Shown here in pieces: positions 1 to 7,814 of a stretch of DNA of 33,444 nucleotides; the first letter of the stretch is position 1; every line of letters starts with the position of its first letter. Source of the DNA: Actinobacteria bacterium RBG_16_68_21 (lineage in GTDB: Bacteria > Actinomycetota > Acidimicrobiia > Spongiisociales > UBA11373). The notes under the pieces are model-generated. The model made no database searches, was not told the origin of the DNA, and saw nothing but the letters and a program-made list of their open reading frames with translations. The DNA is taken from assembly GCA_001767695.1 (NCBI GenBank), contig MELR01000031.1, positions 47,718 through 81,161 on the forward strand, written 5' to 3'. Position numbers and translations under genes: made by a program.

Positions 1-1
1 C

Positions 2-670
2 GTCGCCACCGCGCTGCCGGCCGGGGCGACGGTCGTGTCCCGATCCACCGGTACGGCTCTCGGTCCGGGGGACTCCGGAGCGGATGTGGTGGCGCTGCAG
101 AGAGCCTTGCGCGCCAAGGGGTTCTACCGGGGTGCGGCGGATGGTGAGTACGGACCGACGACGGCGTCGGCGGTGGTCGCCTTCCATAAGGTGATCGACC
201 GGGACCGGTCCGAATCGTGGCGAGCGTCGGACTGGCGCCGGCTTGACCGGTTCACGCCCACTTCGCCCACGAGGCGGCGCGGCGAGCCCGCCCGGATCGA
301 GATCGACATCGGCCATCAGGTGCTGTATCTCATCGAAGACAACCGGGTGAAGGCGATTGTCCCAGTATCGACCGGCGGCGGGTACACGTACATCAGCGAC
401 CGAACGGGCGGTCCGGTGGTGGCCCGAACTCCCCGGGGCGATTTCGAGCTGCGCTGGTTCGGCCGCGGGTGGAACTGTGATCCGGTGACCGGATGGTGCG
501 TGTACAACTACTGGTCGTTCTCGACGTACTACGGCATCCACGGCTATCGAACCGTTCCCCCCTACCCGGCTTCGCACGGGTGTGTTCGGTTGAACACCTG
601 GGACGCCGACCGGCTGTCGCGGCACTTCTTTGTGGGGATGCCGGTGCACATCTGGGACACGGCCCCCTAG
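2..670 (+). CDS. L,D-transpeptidase (YkuD) with peptidoglycan-binding domain, 5' partial
   Basis: Secreted enzyme expected to make 3-3 cross-links in peptidoglycan or attach proteins to it. The reading frame is open from base 2, so the gene almost certainly starts left of the window; the GTG at 35 lies just after what looks like the end of a signal peptide (ATALPAGATV). Next comes a PG_binding_1 domain (GDSGADVVALQRALRAKGFY, then DGEYGPTTASAVVAFHK), followed by the YkuD catalytic domain ending in HGYRTVPPYPASHGCVRLN, which contains the catalytic His and the SHGC cysteine. A WNCDPVTGWC segment places two extra cysteines before the active site, as in the paralogue at 7815-8609. A third paralogue lies at 8645-9403. 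The family call is firm; the N-terminus is unknown. Confidence 0.93.
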   Translation, partial: VATALPAGATVVSRSTGTALGPGDSGADVVALQRALRAKGFYRGAADGEYGPTTASAVVAFHKVIDRDRSESWRASDWRRLDRFTPTSPTRRRGEPARIEIDIGHQVLYLIEDNRVKAIVPVSTGGGYTYISDRTGGPVVARTPRGDFELRWFGRGWNCDPVTGWCVYNYWSFSTYYGIHGYRTVPPYPASHGCVRLNTWDADRLSRHFFVGMPVHIWDTAP

Positions 671-701
671 CGGCGTCGGCCCGCTTCTGTCCGGCTCCTG
701 A

Positions 702-1601
702 TCAGATACCCAGGGCGAGGGCTGCGGCAACCACCACCAGGGCGGCGACCGCGCCGGTGGTGGCCACCTGCCATCGCCGCCGGCGGACGGCGCCCGCTAC
801 CACGGCAGCCACCGACGTCCCGGCGCCGAGCGCAACGAGCCGGTGGGAGGCGTCACCGTCGATCCAGGCCGCCAGGCCAATAAGGGCACCGGTCGCGGCG
901 GCACACCAACCGATGAGGGTCACCGCGCGACGGCTCCCCATCCTCGCCGCCAGCACCCGTTTGCCGGCAGCGGCATCGCTGCCCAGGTCGGGGAGCTCGA
1001 AGCAGATCATCATCGCCAGGTGGAGGGGTACCAATGCCGCCACCGCCCACCACAGGTCTTCGGTCAACCCGACACCCTGCGACCAGGCACCGACGAAGGG
1101 GACGAGCCCGGCCACCACGAGCGAGGTCGCCGGCTCGCCCCATCCGGTGGCGAGGAGGCGGACCGGGCGCGTCGAGTAACCCCAGGCGAGCCCGAGGGCG
1201 ACGACGCCGGCGAGGGCGGCCGGCCGGCTGACCAGGGCCATGCCGCCGATGGCCGCCACGGCGAGCACCGTCGCCAGACGCGCCCCGATGAGCGCCGCCC
1301 GGGGCTGGATCCTCCCGGACTGGATCATGCCGCTTCCTCCCGAGAAGAGGGTGCGGTTGACGACCCCGACGTCCATCTCCGCGTCGGCGAACTCGTTGGC
1401 CAGTTGGGCGGTCAGTTGGATCGCGGTGACCATCATCTGGCCGAGCAGGTAGCGGCCGGCATCGATCGCCGGGGAAGCGCGCGATCCGAGGGCGAACAGC
1501 AGGACGCCCCCGAGGAGGAAGTGGGGTCGAGCGAGCCGCAGGTAGCGCCACACCCTCTCATGATGGCGCGAGTGTGGCCCGGACCTGATGGCCCGGGCCA
1601 C
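702..1601 (-). CDS. UbiA-family prenyltransferase (MenA-like)
   Basis: Polytopic membrane prenyltransferase, 299 aa with about eight or nine hydrophobic segments. Both Asp-rich Mg-diphosphate motifs are visible: NEFADAEMD at residues 69-77, and DLGSD with a following GK at 205-214. The first motif and the following SGGSGMIQSGRI segment resemble MenA (1,4-dihydroxy-2-naphthoate prenyltransferase, menaquinone synthesis) more than heme O or UbiA proper. The exact acceptor is an inference. The GTG start at 1601 is 12 nt after the nirK stop and has no clear Shine-Dalgarno sequence, so it may be translated by coupling at the end of the nsrR-nirK transcript. A quinone enzyme beside a respiratory nitrite reductase fits a shared respiratory role but does not prove it. 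No other men genes are in the window. Confidence 0.82.
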   Translation of the reverse strand: MARAIRSGPHSRHHERVWRYLRLARPHFLLGGVLLFALGSRASPAIDAGRYLLGQMMVTAIQLTAQLANEFADAEMDVGVVNRTLFSGGSGMIQSGRIQPRAALIGARLATVLAVAAIGGMALVSRPAALAGVVALGLAWGYSTRPVRLLATGWGEPATSLVVAGLVPFVGAWSQGVGLTEDLWWAVAALVPLHLAMMICFELPDLGSDAAAGKRVLAARMGSRRAVTLIGWCAAATGALIGLAAWIDGDASHRLVALGAGTSVAAVVAGAVRRRRWQVATTGAVAALVVVAAALALGI

Positions 1602-1613
1602 CCGCGGTGTCGC

Positions 1614-3086
1614 TCAGCCGGTGACGGTCACGGTGCCTCGCATCCACGGATGCGGTATGCAGTAGTACGGGTACGTGCCCGGTTCGGTGAACGTGAACGT
1701 GAACGTCTCACCCTGGTCGAGGAATCCCGAGTCGAACCGTCCGTCGGCGGTGCCCGCCGACCCGTCCGACACACCTGAAGTGACCGTGTGGGCGATGGCG
1801 TCCATGTTGGTCCAGCGCACCGTCGTCCCGGCAGGGACGGTCAGGTCGAGTGGCTCGTAGGCGTGGTCGGCGTTCGCCGGGTCGAAGGCGCCGTCCGGGA
1901 TTGCGACCTCGGCGCCGACCTCGCCGGCGATCGTCGTTGTCGTGGGGGTCCCGCCGCCCGATGCCGTGGCCGGCTGGACCACCCCGTAGAGCTCGGGTTG
2001 CGGATCGCCCTCGACCACGATCGTCCCCAGGGCGCCCTTGTAGAAGGTCCGCACCAGCGCATGGTCGACGAGGATGATCGTCGAGGGCACCAGACCGTCG
2101 AGTTCCACCACCGTTCCGCCGCCGGCGACCACCAGCGTCGACTGCGACCCGCGGATCGCTCTGTTGGCCGCGTGGGTGGCCGCTTCCGGGTACACCAGGT
2201 CCCAGTGCGACCCGATGGGGTGGAAGTTGGAATCGAGGTTGAGTCCCTGATTGACCATGTAGATCCGGGCGCGCTCTCCCACCGCCATGGTCAGGGTGTT
2301 GTCTCCCTTGAGGGCATCCGTCCTCCCGTTGAAGGTCACGTAGCGGGGCTCCTCCAGGCGGAGGGCCTCGGCATCGAAGGGAGCGATCCCCGAGGCATCG
2401 GGCTCCCCGACATACCACTCCGATTGCATGACCGCCCACTCGTGATCGACGACAGGGAGCGGTTCCTCGGGGTCGACGATGAACATCCCATACATCCCGC
2501 GGGCGATGTGGACCGGCACGTCGCCGTAGGCGCAGTGATACATGAACGCCCCCGGGTAGAGCAGCCGGATCTCGATCGTGGCCGTCTCGCCGGGGTTGAC
2601 GGTGAGATCCTTGGCCCCGCCGCCCTGGCCGGTCACGGCGTGGAAATCGATGTTGTGCGGATGCGTATTCCCCGGGAGGTTGGTGAGGGTGATGAAGACC
2701 ATGTCGCCGACCCGGCCGCGGAGCACCGGACCCGGGGACCCGCAGGTCACCGCCTCGTCACCGGCGATTCGGTATCCCCACATGTCCGTCGAGACCCCTG
2801 ATGCCGGGTCGAGGGGGCAGACTCCTTCGACGATCTCCAGGCTCACCTGATACGACCGTTGCTCGCTCCTGGTGATCGGCGGCGGCACCGCCGGGGCGTA
2901 GGACACGTGGACCTCGTCTGCGGGGGCGGCCGTCAGGCTTGCCTTCGGAGTCAGCTCGGGTCGTACGCTCTCATCGACCGGGAAGGCCGACGCCTCGTCC
3001 CCGGCCACGATCACGAACGAGGCGGCGATCATCGCCGCCCCCACCGCCAGCGCGGCCCACGGCAGAACAGCTTTCCAGGTTCTCAT
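1614..3086 (-). CDS. nirK: Copper-containing nitrite reductase with C-terminal fused cupredoxin domain
   Basis: Reduces nitrite to nitric oxide in denitrification, outside the membrane. 490 aa, starting with an N-terminal hydrophobic segment (7-28) that acts as signal or anchor. All copper and catalytic residues of NirK can be placed: HNIDFH gives type-1 His144, catalytic Asp147 and type-2 His149; YHC gives type-2 His184 and type-1 Cys185; His193 and Met198 complete type 1; IGSH gives catalytic His294; VDHAL gives type-2 His342. After a Thr-rich linker (381-385) a separate cupredoxin follows with His433, Cys476, His479 and Met482, a complete second type-1 site that could pass electrons to the enzyme. 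The start is the ATG at 3086: it has AAGGAGAGGA at 3091-3100 and overlaps the regulator stop as ATGA. A longer reading to 3257 only runs inside the regulator gene. Confidence 0.92.
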   Translation of the reverse strand: MRTWKAVLPWAALAVGAAMIAASFVIVAGDEASAFPVDESVRPELTPKASLTAAPADEVHVSYAPAVPPPITRSEQRSYQVSLEIVEGVCPLDPASGVSTDMWGYRIAGDEAVTCGSPGPVLRGRVGDMVFITLTNLPGNTHPHNIDFHAVTGQGGGAKDLTVNPGETATIEIRLLYPGAFMYHCAYGDVPVHIARGMYGMFIVDPEEPLPVVDHEWAVMQSEWYVGEPDASGIAPFDAEALRLEEPRYVTFNGRTDALKGDNTLTMAVGERARIYMVNQGLNLDSNFHPIGSHWDLVYPEAATHAANRAIRGSQSTLVVAGGGTVVELDGLVPSTIILVDHALVRTFYKGALGTIVVEGDPQPELYGVVQPATASGGGTPTTTTIAGEVGAEVAIPDGAFDPANADHAYEPLDLTVPAGTTVRWTNMDAIAHTVTSGVSDGSAGTADGRFDSGFLDQGETFTFTFTEPGTYPYYCIPHPWMRGTVTVTG

Positions 3087-3529
3087 CGATTCCTCTCCTT
3101 GACCGAACTTGCTGTCATCTTCCTGCTTCTCTTCTTGGGAACTGGCGACACCGGCTCGTCGGCGAGGCGCCGGAGCAGGGCGTCCCTGCCCGCCGACCAG
3201 GCGTCGTGCAGCGAGCACCGTGCATCGGAAGCGCACGGCCCGGCCCGGAGCACGCACACGCCGTTGTCCGTCGGTCCCTCGATCAGCTCGACGAGTTCGA
3301 GGATCGACCGGCGGGACGGCTCGATCGTCAGTCGGTAGCCGCCCCGGGGCCCCGGCTCACTGGCGATCCATCCGGCTTTCACCAGCGGCGTGAGGACCTG
3401 TGGAATGAACTGGGCGGTCGACTCGAGCCGGGCGGCGATTTCCGCCGCCCGGAGCGTCGCGGCTTCCCGATGGAGCAGCCGTACCGCCCGCAGGGCGATG
3501 TCGCTGCGGCGCATGATCTCCAATCGCAT
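3083..3529 (-). CDS. nsrR: Rrf2-family Fe-S regulator, NsrR-like
   Basis: 148 aa winged-helix transcription factor. N-terminal helix-turn-helix (roughly 7-66, including AEIAARLESTAQFIPQVL and GPRGGYRL), then the dimer helix and a three-cysteine cluster at Cys92, Cys99 and Cys105. This spacing is like the [4Fe-4S] ligands of NsrR, the nitric-oxide-sensing Rrf2 branch. It is first in the transcript with nirK, and its stop overlaps the nirK ATG (ATGA), so regulator and NO-producing enzyme are translationally coupled. A perfect 10-bp-arm palindrome directly upstream (3531-3555) fits an autoregulatory operator. Start chosen at 3529; an ATG at 3514 is the alternative. A basic tail (KKRSRK) follows the cluster. 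Other Fe-S Rrf2 members such as IscR or RsrR are possible, but the nirK context favours NO sensing. Confidence 0.85.
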   Translation of the reverse strand: MRLEIMRRSDIALRAVRLLHREAATLRAAEIAARLESTAQFIPQVLTPLVKAGWIASEPGPRGGYRLTIEPSRRSILELVELIEGPTDNGVCVLRAGPCASDARCSLHDAWSAGRDALLRRLADEPVSPVPKKRSRKMTASSVKERNR

Positions 3530-3530
3530 A

Positions 3531-3555
3531 GTCCATGAGTCTAGAACTCATGGAC
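3531..3555 (-). promoter_or_regulatory. Palindromic operator overlapping the nsrR-nirK promoter
   Basis: Arms GTCCATGAGT (3531-3540) and ACTCATGGAC (3546-3555) are perfect inverted repeats separated by 5 bases. On the minus strand a TAGACT -10 box (3538-3543) lies inside it, 8 nt before the regulator ATG, and TTGGTG (3563-3568) may serve as a rather distant -35. A repressor bound here would cover the -10 and transcription start. The palindrome is seen directly; binding by the adjacent Rrf2 protein is inferred. Confidence 0.72.
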
Positions 3556-3582
3556 TGGTCCGCACCAATCACCTCAGAGGGT

Positions 3583-4587
3583 TCAGGCCGAGCAATCCCC
3601 GGAGCCGATCGAGAATCGGTCGATCACCCCGGACCCGACCGTGACGAATTCCCCGACCACGGCCCGATCGCAGGCCGTCAGGCGCAGCGCCCCGGTGTCG
3701 CGGTCGCCGAAGAAGAAGACACTGTGCGGATCGGGGAGATTGCCGGAGAGCGGCACGTTGGTTCTCCCGATTCCTACGGTCGCGTAGGTGATCCCATCCA
3801 CCGCGAAACGCTCGTAGTTGTGGTTGTGTCCGTTCAGCACTAGGTCGGCCCCCCACTCGGCGAAGGGCCAGCGCAGCGCTGCCTCGCCGCGGTGATGGGC
3901 AGATCCGTACGGGGCGTGGTGGAACACCACCACCTGCCACGGCTCCGGGGAAGCCGCCAGGCCGGCCTGCAGCCATGACGCCTGAACCGAGGCCACTCCG
4001 ATGCCGTCCGGTTCGAGTCCGTCGCTGTCGACGATGAACCAGTGAACCGGGCCGAGGACCACGTCGTAGTAGCGCTCATTCCCCGAGGACGACACATACC
4101 CGTCGCCGGGAAGGCTGAAGAATGCCTCGTAGTCGGCGAGGCCGGCGTCGGTGTAATCGTGATTGCCCAGCGCCGGGAAGAACCGATTCACGTCGGCACC
4201 CGGGCCGTAGTCCCCCTCATAGGAGCCGATGAAGTCGGCGAAGAACCTTCCCACCGCCGCGTCGTATCCGATCGACCCGTAGGCGTTGTCACCGACGGTC
4301 ACCACGTAGTCGGGTGCCCAATCCTGGATCATCCCCGCGGTCGCTGCTTCCTCCGGGCCACCGTCGCCGTAGTCGCCGATCACCGCGAAGATCGTCGGCG
4401 CTTTAGCCGCGGTGGTCATCGGGGATGCTGTCGTGGAGGTCGCGGTGGGGACCGACGTCGCAGTCGTCGTCGTGGCGCCGGTGGTCGATGCCACCGTGGG
4501 GGGCGATACCGCGGTGCCCGCGGAGCACGCCGACGCGGCGATCACCCAGAGGGTGACCAGCCACGGTCGTCGGTCGGTTACAGCCAT
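3583..4587 (-). CDS. Secreted purple-acid-phosphatase-like metallophosphoesterase lipoprotein
   Basis: 334 aa phosphoesterase, probably membrane-anchored outside the cell. Lipoprotein signal ends in IAASAC with Cys21, followed by a Thr/Ser-rich linker to about residue 60. Calcineurin-fold dinuclear-metal motifs are in order: GDYGD (71-75), GDN (99-101), GNHD (141-144), FHH (222-224) and GHNHNYER (253-260). The Tyr inside the first motif and the overall layout resemble purple or tartrate-resistant acid phosphatases. The substrate cannot be told. The start is the ATG at 4587, preceded by GATAAT exactly 6 nt upstream, which indicates a leaderless transcript. A reading extended to 4692 would put residues before a clean lipoprotein signal and is rejected. 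Confidence 0.88.
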   Translation of the reverse strand: MAVTDRRPWLVTLWVIAASACSAGTAVSPPTVASTTGATTTTATSVPTATSTTASPMTTAAKAPTIFAVIGDYGDGGPEEAATAGMIQDWAPDYVVTVGDNAYGSIGYDAAVGRFFADFIGSYEGDYGPGADVNRFFPALGNHDYTDAGLADYEAFFSLPGDGYVSSSGNERYYDVVLGPVHWFIVDSDGLEPDGIGVASVQASWLQAGLAASPEPWQVVVFHHAPYGSAHHRGEAALRWPFAEWGADLVLNGHNHNYERFAVDGITYATVGIGRTNVPLSGNLPDPHSVFFFGDRDTGALRLTACDRAVVGEFVTVGSGVIDRFSIGSGDCSA

Positions 4588-4593
4588 CGAACC

Positions 4594-4599
4594 ATTATC
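4594..4599 (-). promoter_or_regulatory. -10 box for leaderless phosphoesterase transcript
   Basis: GATAAT on the minus strand followed by exactly 6 nt and the ATG at 4587, so transcription would start at or next to the start codon. No convincing -35 is visible. Confidence 0.55.
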
Positions 4600-4645
4600 C
4601 AACGGATCGGCATCTACGGCCCCTGCAGAGGACGGTCGCGCCCGA

Positions 4646-4651
4646 TACTCT
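4646..4651 (+). promoter_or_regulatory. -10 box for the Rieske gene
   Basis: TACTCT would give a transcript starting near 4658 with a leader of about 19 nt. The leader contains GGGAG (4667-4671), 5 nt before the TTG start at 4677. It is divergent from the phosphoesterase promoter at 4594-4599. Confidence 0.45.
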
Positions 4652-4676
4652 GCGGCAATCCGATCCGGGAGCCCAC

Positions 4677-5042
4677 TTGGCATACGAAACACCCGCCGGG
4701 GATGCCGCCGATCTGTCTCCGGGAATGGTGACGGGGGCGGGCCGCTGGGCCGTCGGCGATGCCGACGGCAGCCGGTTCGCCGTCACGCGACGTTGTCGCC
4801 ACCTCCTGGCCGATCTCGCCCACGGCTCGATCGACTCGGCGAACTGCCTGGTGTGCCCGTGGCACGGGGCTCGCTATGAGACCGACACGGGTCGCATGGC
4901 GTCGGGACCGCAGGGTTTCTACGGTCGAATCCCCGGTCTTGCCGATGCCCTCAAGGCCCTCACCAGGGTGCTACCCCTGGGCCGCGGGGAGGTGGTCGAG
5001 CGGGCGGGGAGGCTCTTCGTCCGGCGCGCCGGCACCGAGTGA
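4677..5042 (+). CDS. Small Rieske [2Fe-2S] protein
   Basis: 121 aa single-domain Rieske protein. The cluster ligands are Cys40 and His42 (CRH) and Cys60 and His63 (CPWH), followed by the usual GARYETDTGR and GPQG segments. It has no signal peptide or membrane segment, so it is probably a soluble ferredoxin-like electron carrier or a subunit of an oxygenase; no oxygenase lies nearby. The start is a TTG with GGGAG five bases upstream; no ATG or GTG lies ahead of the conserved domain in a better position. The divergent phosphoesterase promoter leaves only about 90 bases between the two genes. Confidence 0.85.
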   Translation: MAYETPAGDAADLSPGMVTGAGRWAVGDADGSRFAVTRRCRHLLADLAHGSIDSANCLVCPWHGARYETDTGRMASGPQGFYGRIPGLADALKALTRVLPLGRGEVVERAGRLFVRRAGTE

Positions 5043-5073
5043 GCGACCGAGCCGGCGAGGGCGGCCGCCTGCC

Positions 5074-5079
5074 TAACGT
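5074..5079 (+). promoter_or_regulatory. -10 box for leaderless EamA gene
   Basis: TAACGT followed by exactly 6 nt and the GTG start at 5086, so the mRNA is expected to begin at the start codon. There is no Shine-Dalgarno sequence upstream of this GTG. Confidence 0.55.
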
Positions 5080-5085
5080 GCGGCG

Positions 5086-5985
5086 GTGCGCCGCGTCTGG
5101 ATCGCCCTGGTCATCGCCTCGCTCGGCTGGGGCACCGCCGGCGTAGCCACCCGGGGGGCACTCGACGCCGGGCTCCAGCCGTTCGCCATCGCCACCCTGC
5201 GGGCTGCCATCGCCGCCGTCGCAGTGATCGGCTTCCTCGTGGTGCGCCGAACGGCGTTCCCCAGGGGGGTGGCGCTGCGCGTCGGGCTGGTCATGGGAGT
5301 GACCAACTTGGCCGTTCCCTATCTCACCGCCAACGTGGCCTTGCAGCATGCCTCTGCGGGCTTCGTCGGCCTGACCACCGCGCTGATCCCCCTCATCACC
5401 GCGGTGATCGCCCACTTCGTGCTCGTCGGTGAGCGATTGTCCGTATTCCGGTTGGTGGGCCTGGTGATCGGCTTCCTCGGGGTCGCCCTCCTCTTGTCCT
5501 CGGGGGACTCCGGTCTCGCCGAGGGTGGCCAGCCGGTGCTCGCCGGGGTGCTTTCGTTGGTGGGCGTGGTGTCGATCGCAGTCGGTGGCATCTATGCCAA
5601 GCGCCATGCTGGTGGGTACGACCCGTTCGAGGTGACCGGCGTCCATTTCGTCTCCGGCACCATCATCATGGCGGTCGCCGCGTTCTTCGCCGAAGGTCTG
5701 CCGGCCGGTATCGGGGGTGGGTCATGGGCGCTGCTGATCTACATGGGTCTGATCAGCACGTTCCTCCCGTTCACGTTGTATTACTGGATGCTGCGCCGGG
5801 TGTCCGCGACGTTCACCTCGATGGCCGGGTACCTCGTGCCTCCGATCGCAGTGTGCGCCGGAGTCGTGTTCCTCTCGGAGCGTCTCGAATCGGGAATCGT
5901 GTTGGCCGGGCTGCTGATCCTCGCCGGCGTCATCATCGGCGACCGATCCGAGCGCCGCGCCGTGTCCCCGGTTCCACTCGCCTAG
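5086..5985 (+). CDS. EamA/DMT-superfamily transporter
   Basis: 299 aa inner-membrane protein with about ten hydrophobic segments arranged as two EamA repeats (roughly 1-135 and 145-287), typical length for the drug/metabolite transporter superfamily. The first repeat contains the usual SLGWGTAGVATRGAL and RAAIAAVAVIGF stretches, and each repeat ends in a helix preceded by an ER or E-rich loop (LVGERLS, LSERLE). Substrates in this family are diverse (metabolites, amino acids, nucleosides) and nothing here identifies one. GTG start, leaderless promoter TAACGT 6 nt upstream. It converges with the cell-wall-binding lipoprotein gene, with only 22 bases between the two stops and no clear terminator. 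Confidence 0.88.
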   Translation: MRRVWIALVIASLGWGTAGVATRGALDAGLQPFAIATLRAAIAAVAVIGFLVVRRTAFPRGVALRVGLVMGVTNLAVPYLTANVALQHASAGFVGLTTALIPLITAVIAHFVLVGERLSVFRLVGLVIGFLGVALLLSSGDSGLAEGGQPVLAGVLSLVGVVSIAVGGIYAKRHAGGYDPFEVTGVHFVSGTIIMAVAAFFAEGLPAGIGGGSWALLIYMGLISTFLPFTLYYWMLRRVSATFTSMAGYLVPPIAVCAGVVFLSERLESGIVLAGLLILAGVIIGDRSERRAVSPVPLA

Positions 5986-6007
5986 GTGTGACAACCAAGG
6001 CGATGCC

Positions 6008-7771
6008 CTACTGGTAGGAGACGTAGACGACGGTCGGTATCAGGTCGAGCACCTCGCGGGGCGTGATCGGCCCCGGGAAGTCCTCGTCGTAGAAGTTCTT
6101 CCAGCCGAAGCGCCACCCTGCCGTCTGCCAGCCTTCGGTGATCACGGCCCAAGTCTTGTACTTGTCCGAGATCGCCCCCTGCCCGTCCATTTGAATGACC
6201 ACGGCCAGCTCGGTGGGTGTTGCGATCTGGTCGCGGTCCTCCAGCATCGAGCTCCGGAACTGGTGGAGGAGGAGCATCTTCTGCGGGAGGTGGTTGTCCC
6301 GGACCAGCGTGGCGAGCCAGTCCACCACCGAGTTGACCTCTTCGGCGGAGACGTGGCCGATCTGGCGGAGGTGAACCTGGTCGGGCTCGAGGCGCCACTC
6401 CGGATCGAGGGCGAGGCCGACATTGGGCAAGAGGAGGAGCTCCTCGTAGAGCTTCGCTTGAGTTAGGAAGTCGCTCCGTCCCGGCTGCAGGTCGAGCAGG
6501 ACATAGATCCCTTCCCGGGCGGCACGATCGACCCATGGGCGGAGGAAGTCGACTGTCATCTCATTGGAGTAGTTGTCGTCGAGGCCGGCATCGGCGGCGG
6601 CAACCGTGGCGATGATCTCGAACGTCGGCAGCACCGTGAGCCCGTCGGCGTTGTAGCCGGCGGACAGCTGACGGACCCGGTCGACTGAGCCATCGATGTC
6701 CTGCTCGCCGAGCACGCCCAGATCGACCGTCTGCGGATTGCCGTACAACGCCACCAGCCGCCGTCCGGGGAACATCAGGTAGCCGCCTCCCGGGATCTCG
6801 TCGTCCTGGAGGATCACCGGCAGCTGCCAGGTCGCATCGGGGGTCACGCCGATCAGCTGCACCTGCTTGGCCCCTCCCGGCACCAGTTGCAGGGTGTGGG
6901 CGACCTCGACGTTGGCCCGCAGATCCGAGCCGTCGACCACCGCCATGAGACCGCCGGTGGTGACGGCACTAACCGCGGCGGCGATGGCCAGCGAGGTCTG
7001 ACCGGCATCGACCAGCCACACCGCACCGGTGGAACCCACCCCGGCGTAGAGCTCGGGGATGGCGACCGGGTCGGCAGGAATCGTCGTGCTGGTGGTGGCG
7101 GGGGTGTCGCTTCCCGGCGAGGTCGTCGTGGTCGTCGTGGCGGGCACGATCCCCGAACCCGCGGCGAGGCCGGCGATGGCGGCGACGACCGTGGCAATGC
7201 CGGGTGCCGGGGGAAGCACGATCTCGGTGGTGGCACCGACGCGGTCGTTGACCTCGGCGGCGATTTCTGGCGGAGTGCCCGTGAGCGTCTCGATGTCGGA
7301 GAAGTCGGGGACCTGCACCGTGTCGGTCCCGTGGCCCACCAGCCAAACCGTTTTCGGGGAGAGCCGGTCGATTTCGTATGCGAGCAGGCTCGAACCGGTT
7401 GCCGCGGCGAACAAGAGGGGCCCGTCGAGGTGAGCGGCGAGTCTGCCGGCGATGGCGACCAGATCCAGATCGGAGGCGGAGACGACGATCACGTCGTGGG
7501 CGCACACGAACGCGTTCTGCGAGATGCTCACCGATGCCGCCTCGATGTTGGCGCCGGTGACCCGCTCCGTGTCGGGGCTCCCGGCCCGTGCCGTGGGGAC
7601 GACGGGGATCGAGGTCCGGCACGGTCGGAGGTCCTCGGTGGAGGGCGGCGTCGAGGACCCGTCTGCGTTCGTTGCGGTCGGGCCGGATGTCGTCCCCCCG
7701 CTCCCCCCGAAGCAGGCCGCGGCGACGAGGGAGAACGCGGCAATGGTCGCGGTGATCGGGAAGCGGCGCAG
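6008..7771 (-). CDS. Cell-wall-binding-repeat (CWB2-like) lipoprotein with TIM-barrel-like C-terminus; probable CTG start
   Basis: 587 aa from the proposed CTG at 7771. That codon has GGAGG 5 nt upstream and opens a textbook lipoprotein signal ending VAAAC at Cys20. The first ATG/GTG/TTG in frame is the GTG at 7531, which would remove the signal and start inside a domain. Residues about 66-135 (TERVTGANIEAASVSISQNAF, then DVIVVSASD, HLDGPLLFAA, LSPKTVWLVG) follow the pattern of cell wall binding repeat 2 (PF04122), though divergent. A Thr/Ser linker precedes a second such module (ELYAGVG..AVWLVDAG). The last about 290 residues (ALYGNPQTVDLGVLGEQD onward) alternate strands and helices with acidic motifs (DLQPGRSDF, ALDPEW, VVIQMDGQG), resembling a glycoside-hydrolase-like barrel; I cannot name the family. 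Last gene of the 9403-6008 envelope set. Confidence 0.8.
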   Translation of the reverse strand: MRRFPITATIAAFSLVAAACFGGSGGTTSGPTATNADGSSTPPSTEDLRPCRTSIPVVPTARAGSPDTERVTGANIEAASVSISQNAFVCAHDVIVVSASDLDLVAIAGRLAAHLDGPLLFAAATGSSLLAYEIDRLSPKTVWLVGHGTDTVQVPDFSDIETLTGTPPEIAAEVNDRVGATTEIVLPPAPGIATVVAAIAGLAAGSGIVPATTTTTTSPGSDTPATTSTTIPADPVAIPELYAGVGSTGAVWLVDAGQTSLAIAAAVSAVTTGGLMAVVDGSDLRANVEVAHTLQLVPGGAKQVQLIGVTPDATWQLPVILQDDEIPGGGYLMFPGRRLVALYGNPQTVDLGVLGEQDIDGSVDRVRQLSAGYNADGLTVLPTFEIIATVAAADAGLDDNYSNEMTVDFLRPWVDRAAREGIYVLLDLQPGRSDFLTQAKLYEELLLLPNVGLALDPEWRLEPDQVHLRQIGHVSAEEVNSVVDWLATLVRDNHLPQKMLLLHQFRSSMLEDRDQIATPTELAVVIQMDGQGAISDKYKTWAVITEGWQTAGWRFGWKNFYDEDFPGPITPREVLDLIPTVVYVSYQ

Positions 7772-7814
7772 CTGACCCTCCGAGGTTCGTCGAGAGGCTA
7801 ACCGGAGCCGGAAC

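Noticed and set aside
1614-3257. NirK start at 3257
   Set aside because: The extension overlaps the regulator gene and puts charged residues ahead of a clean signal sequence; the ATG at 3086 has a ribosome site.
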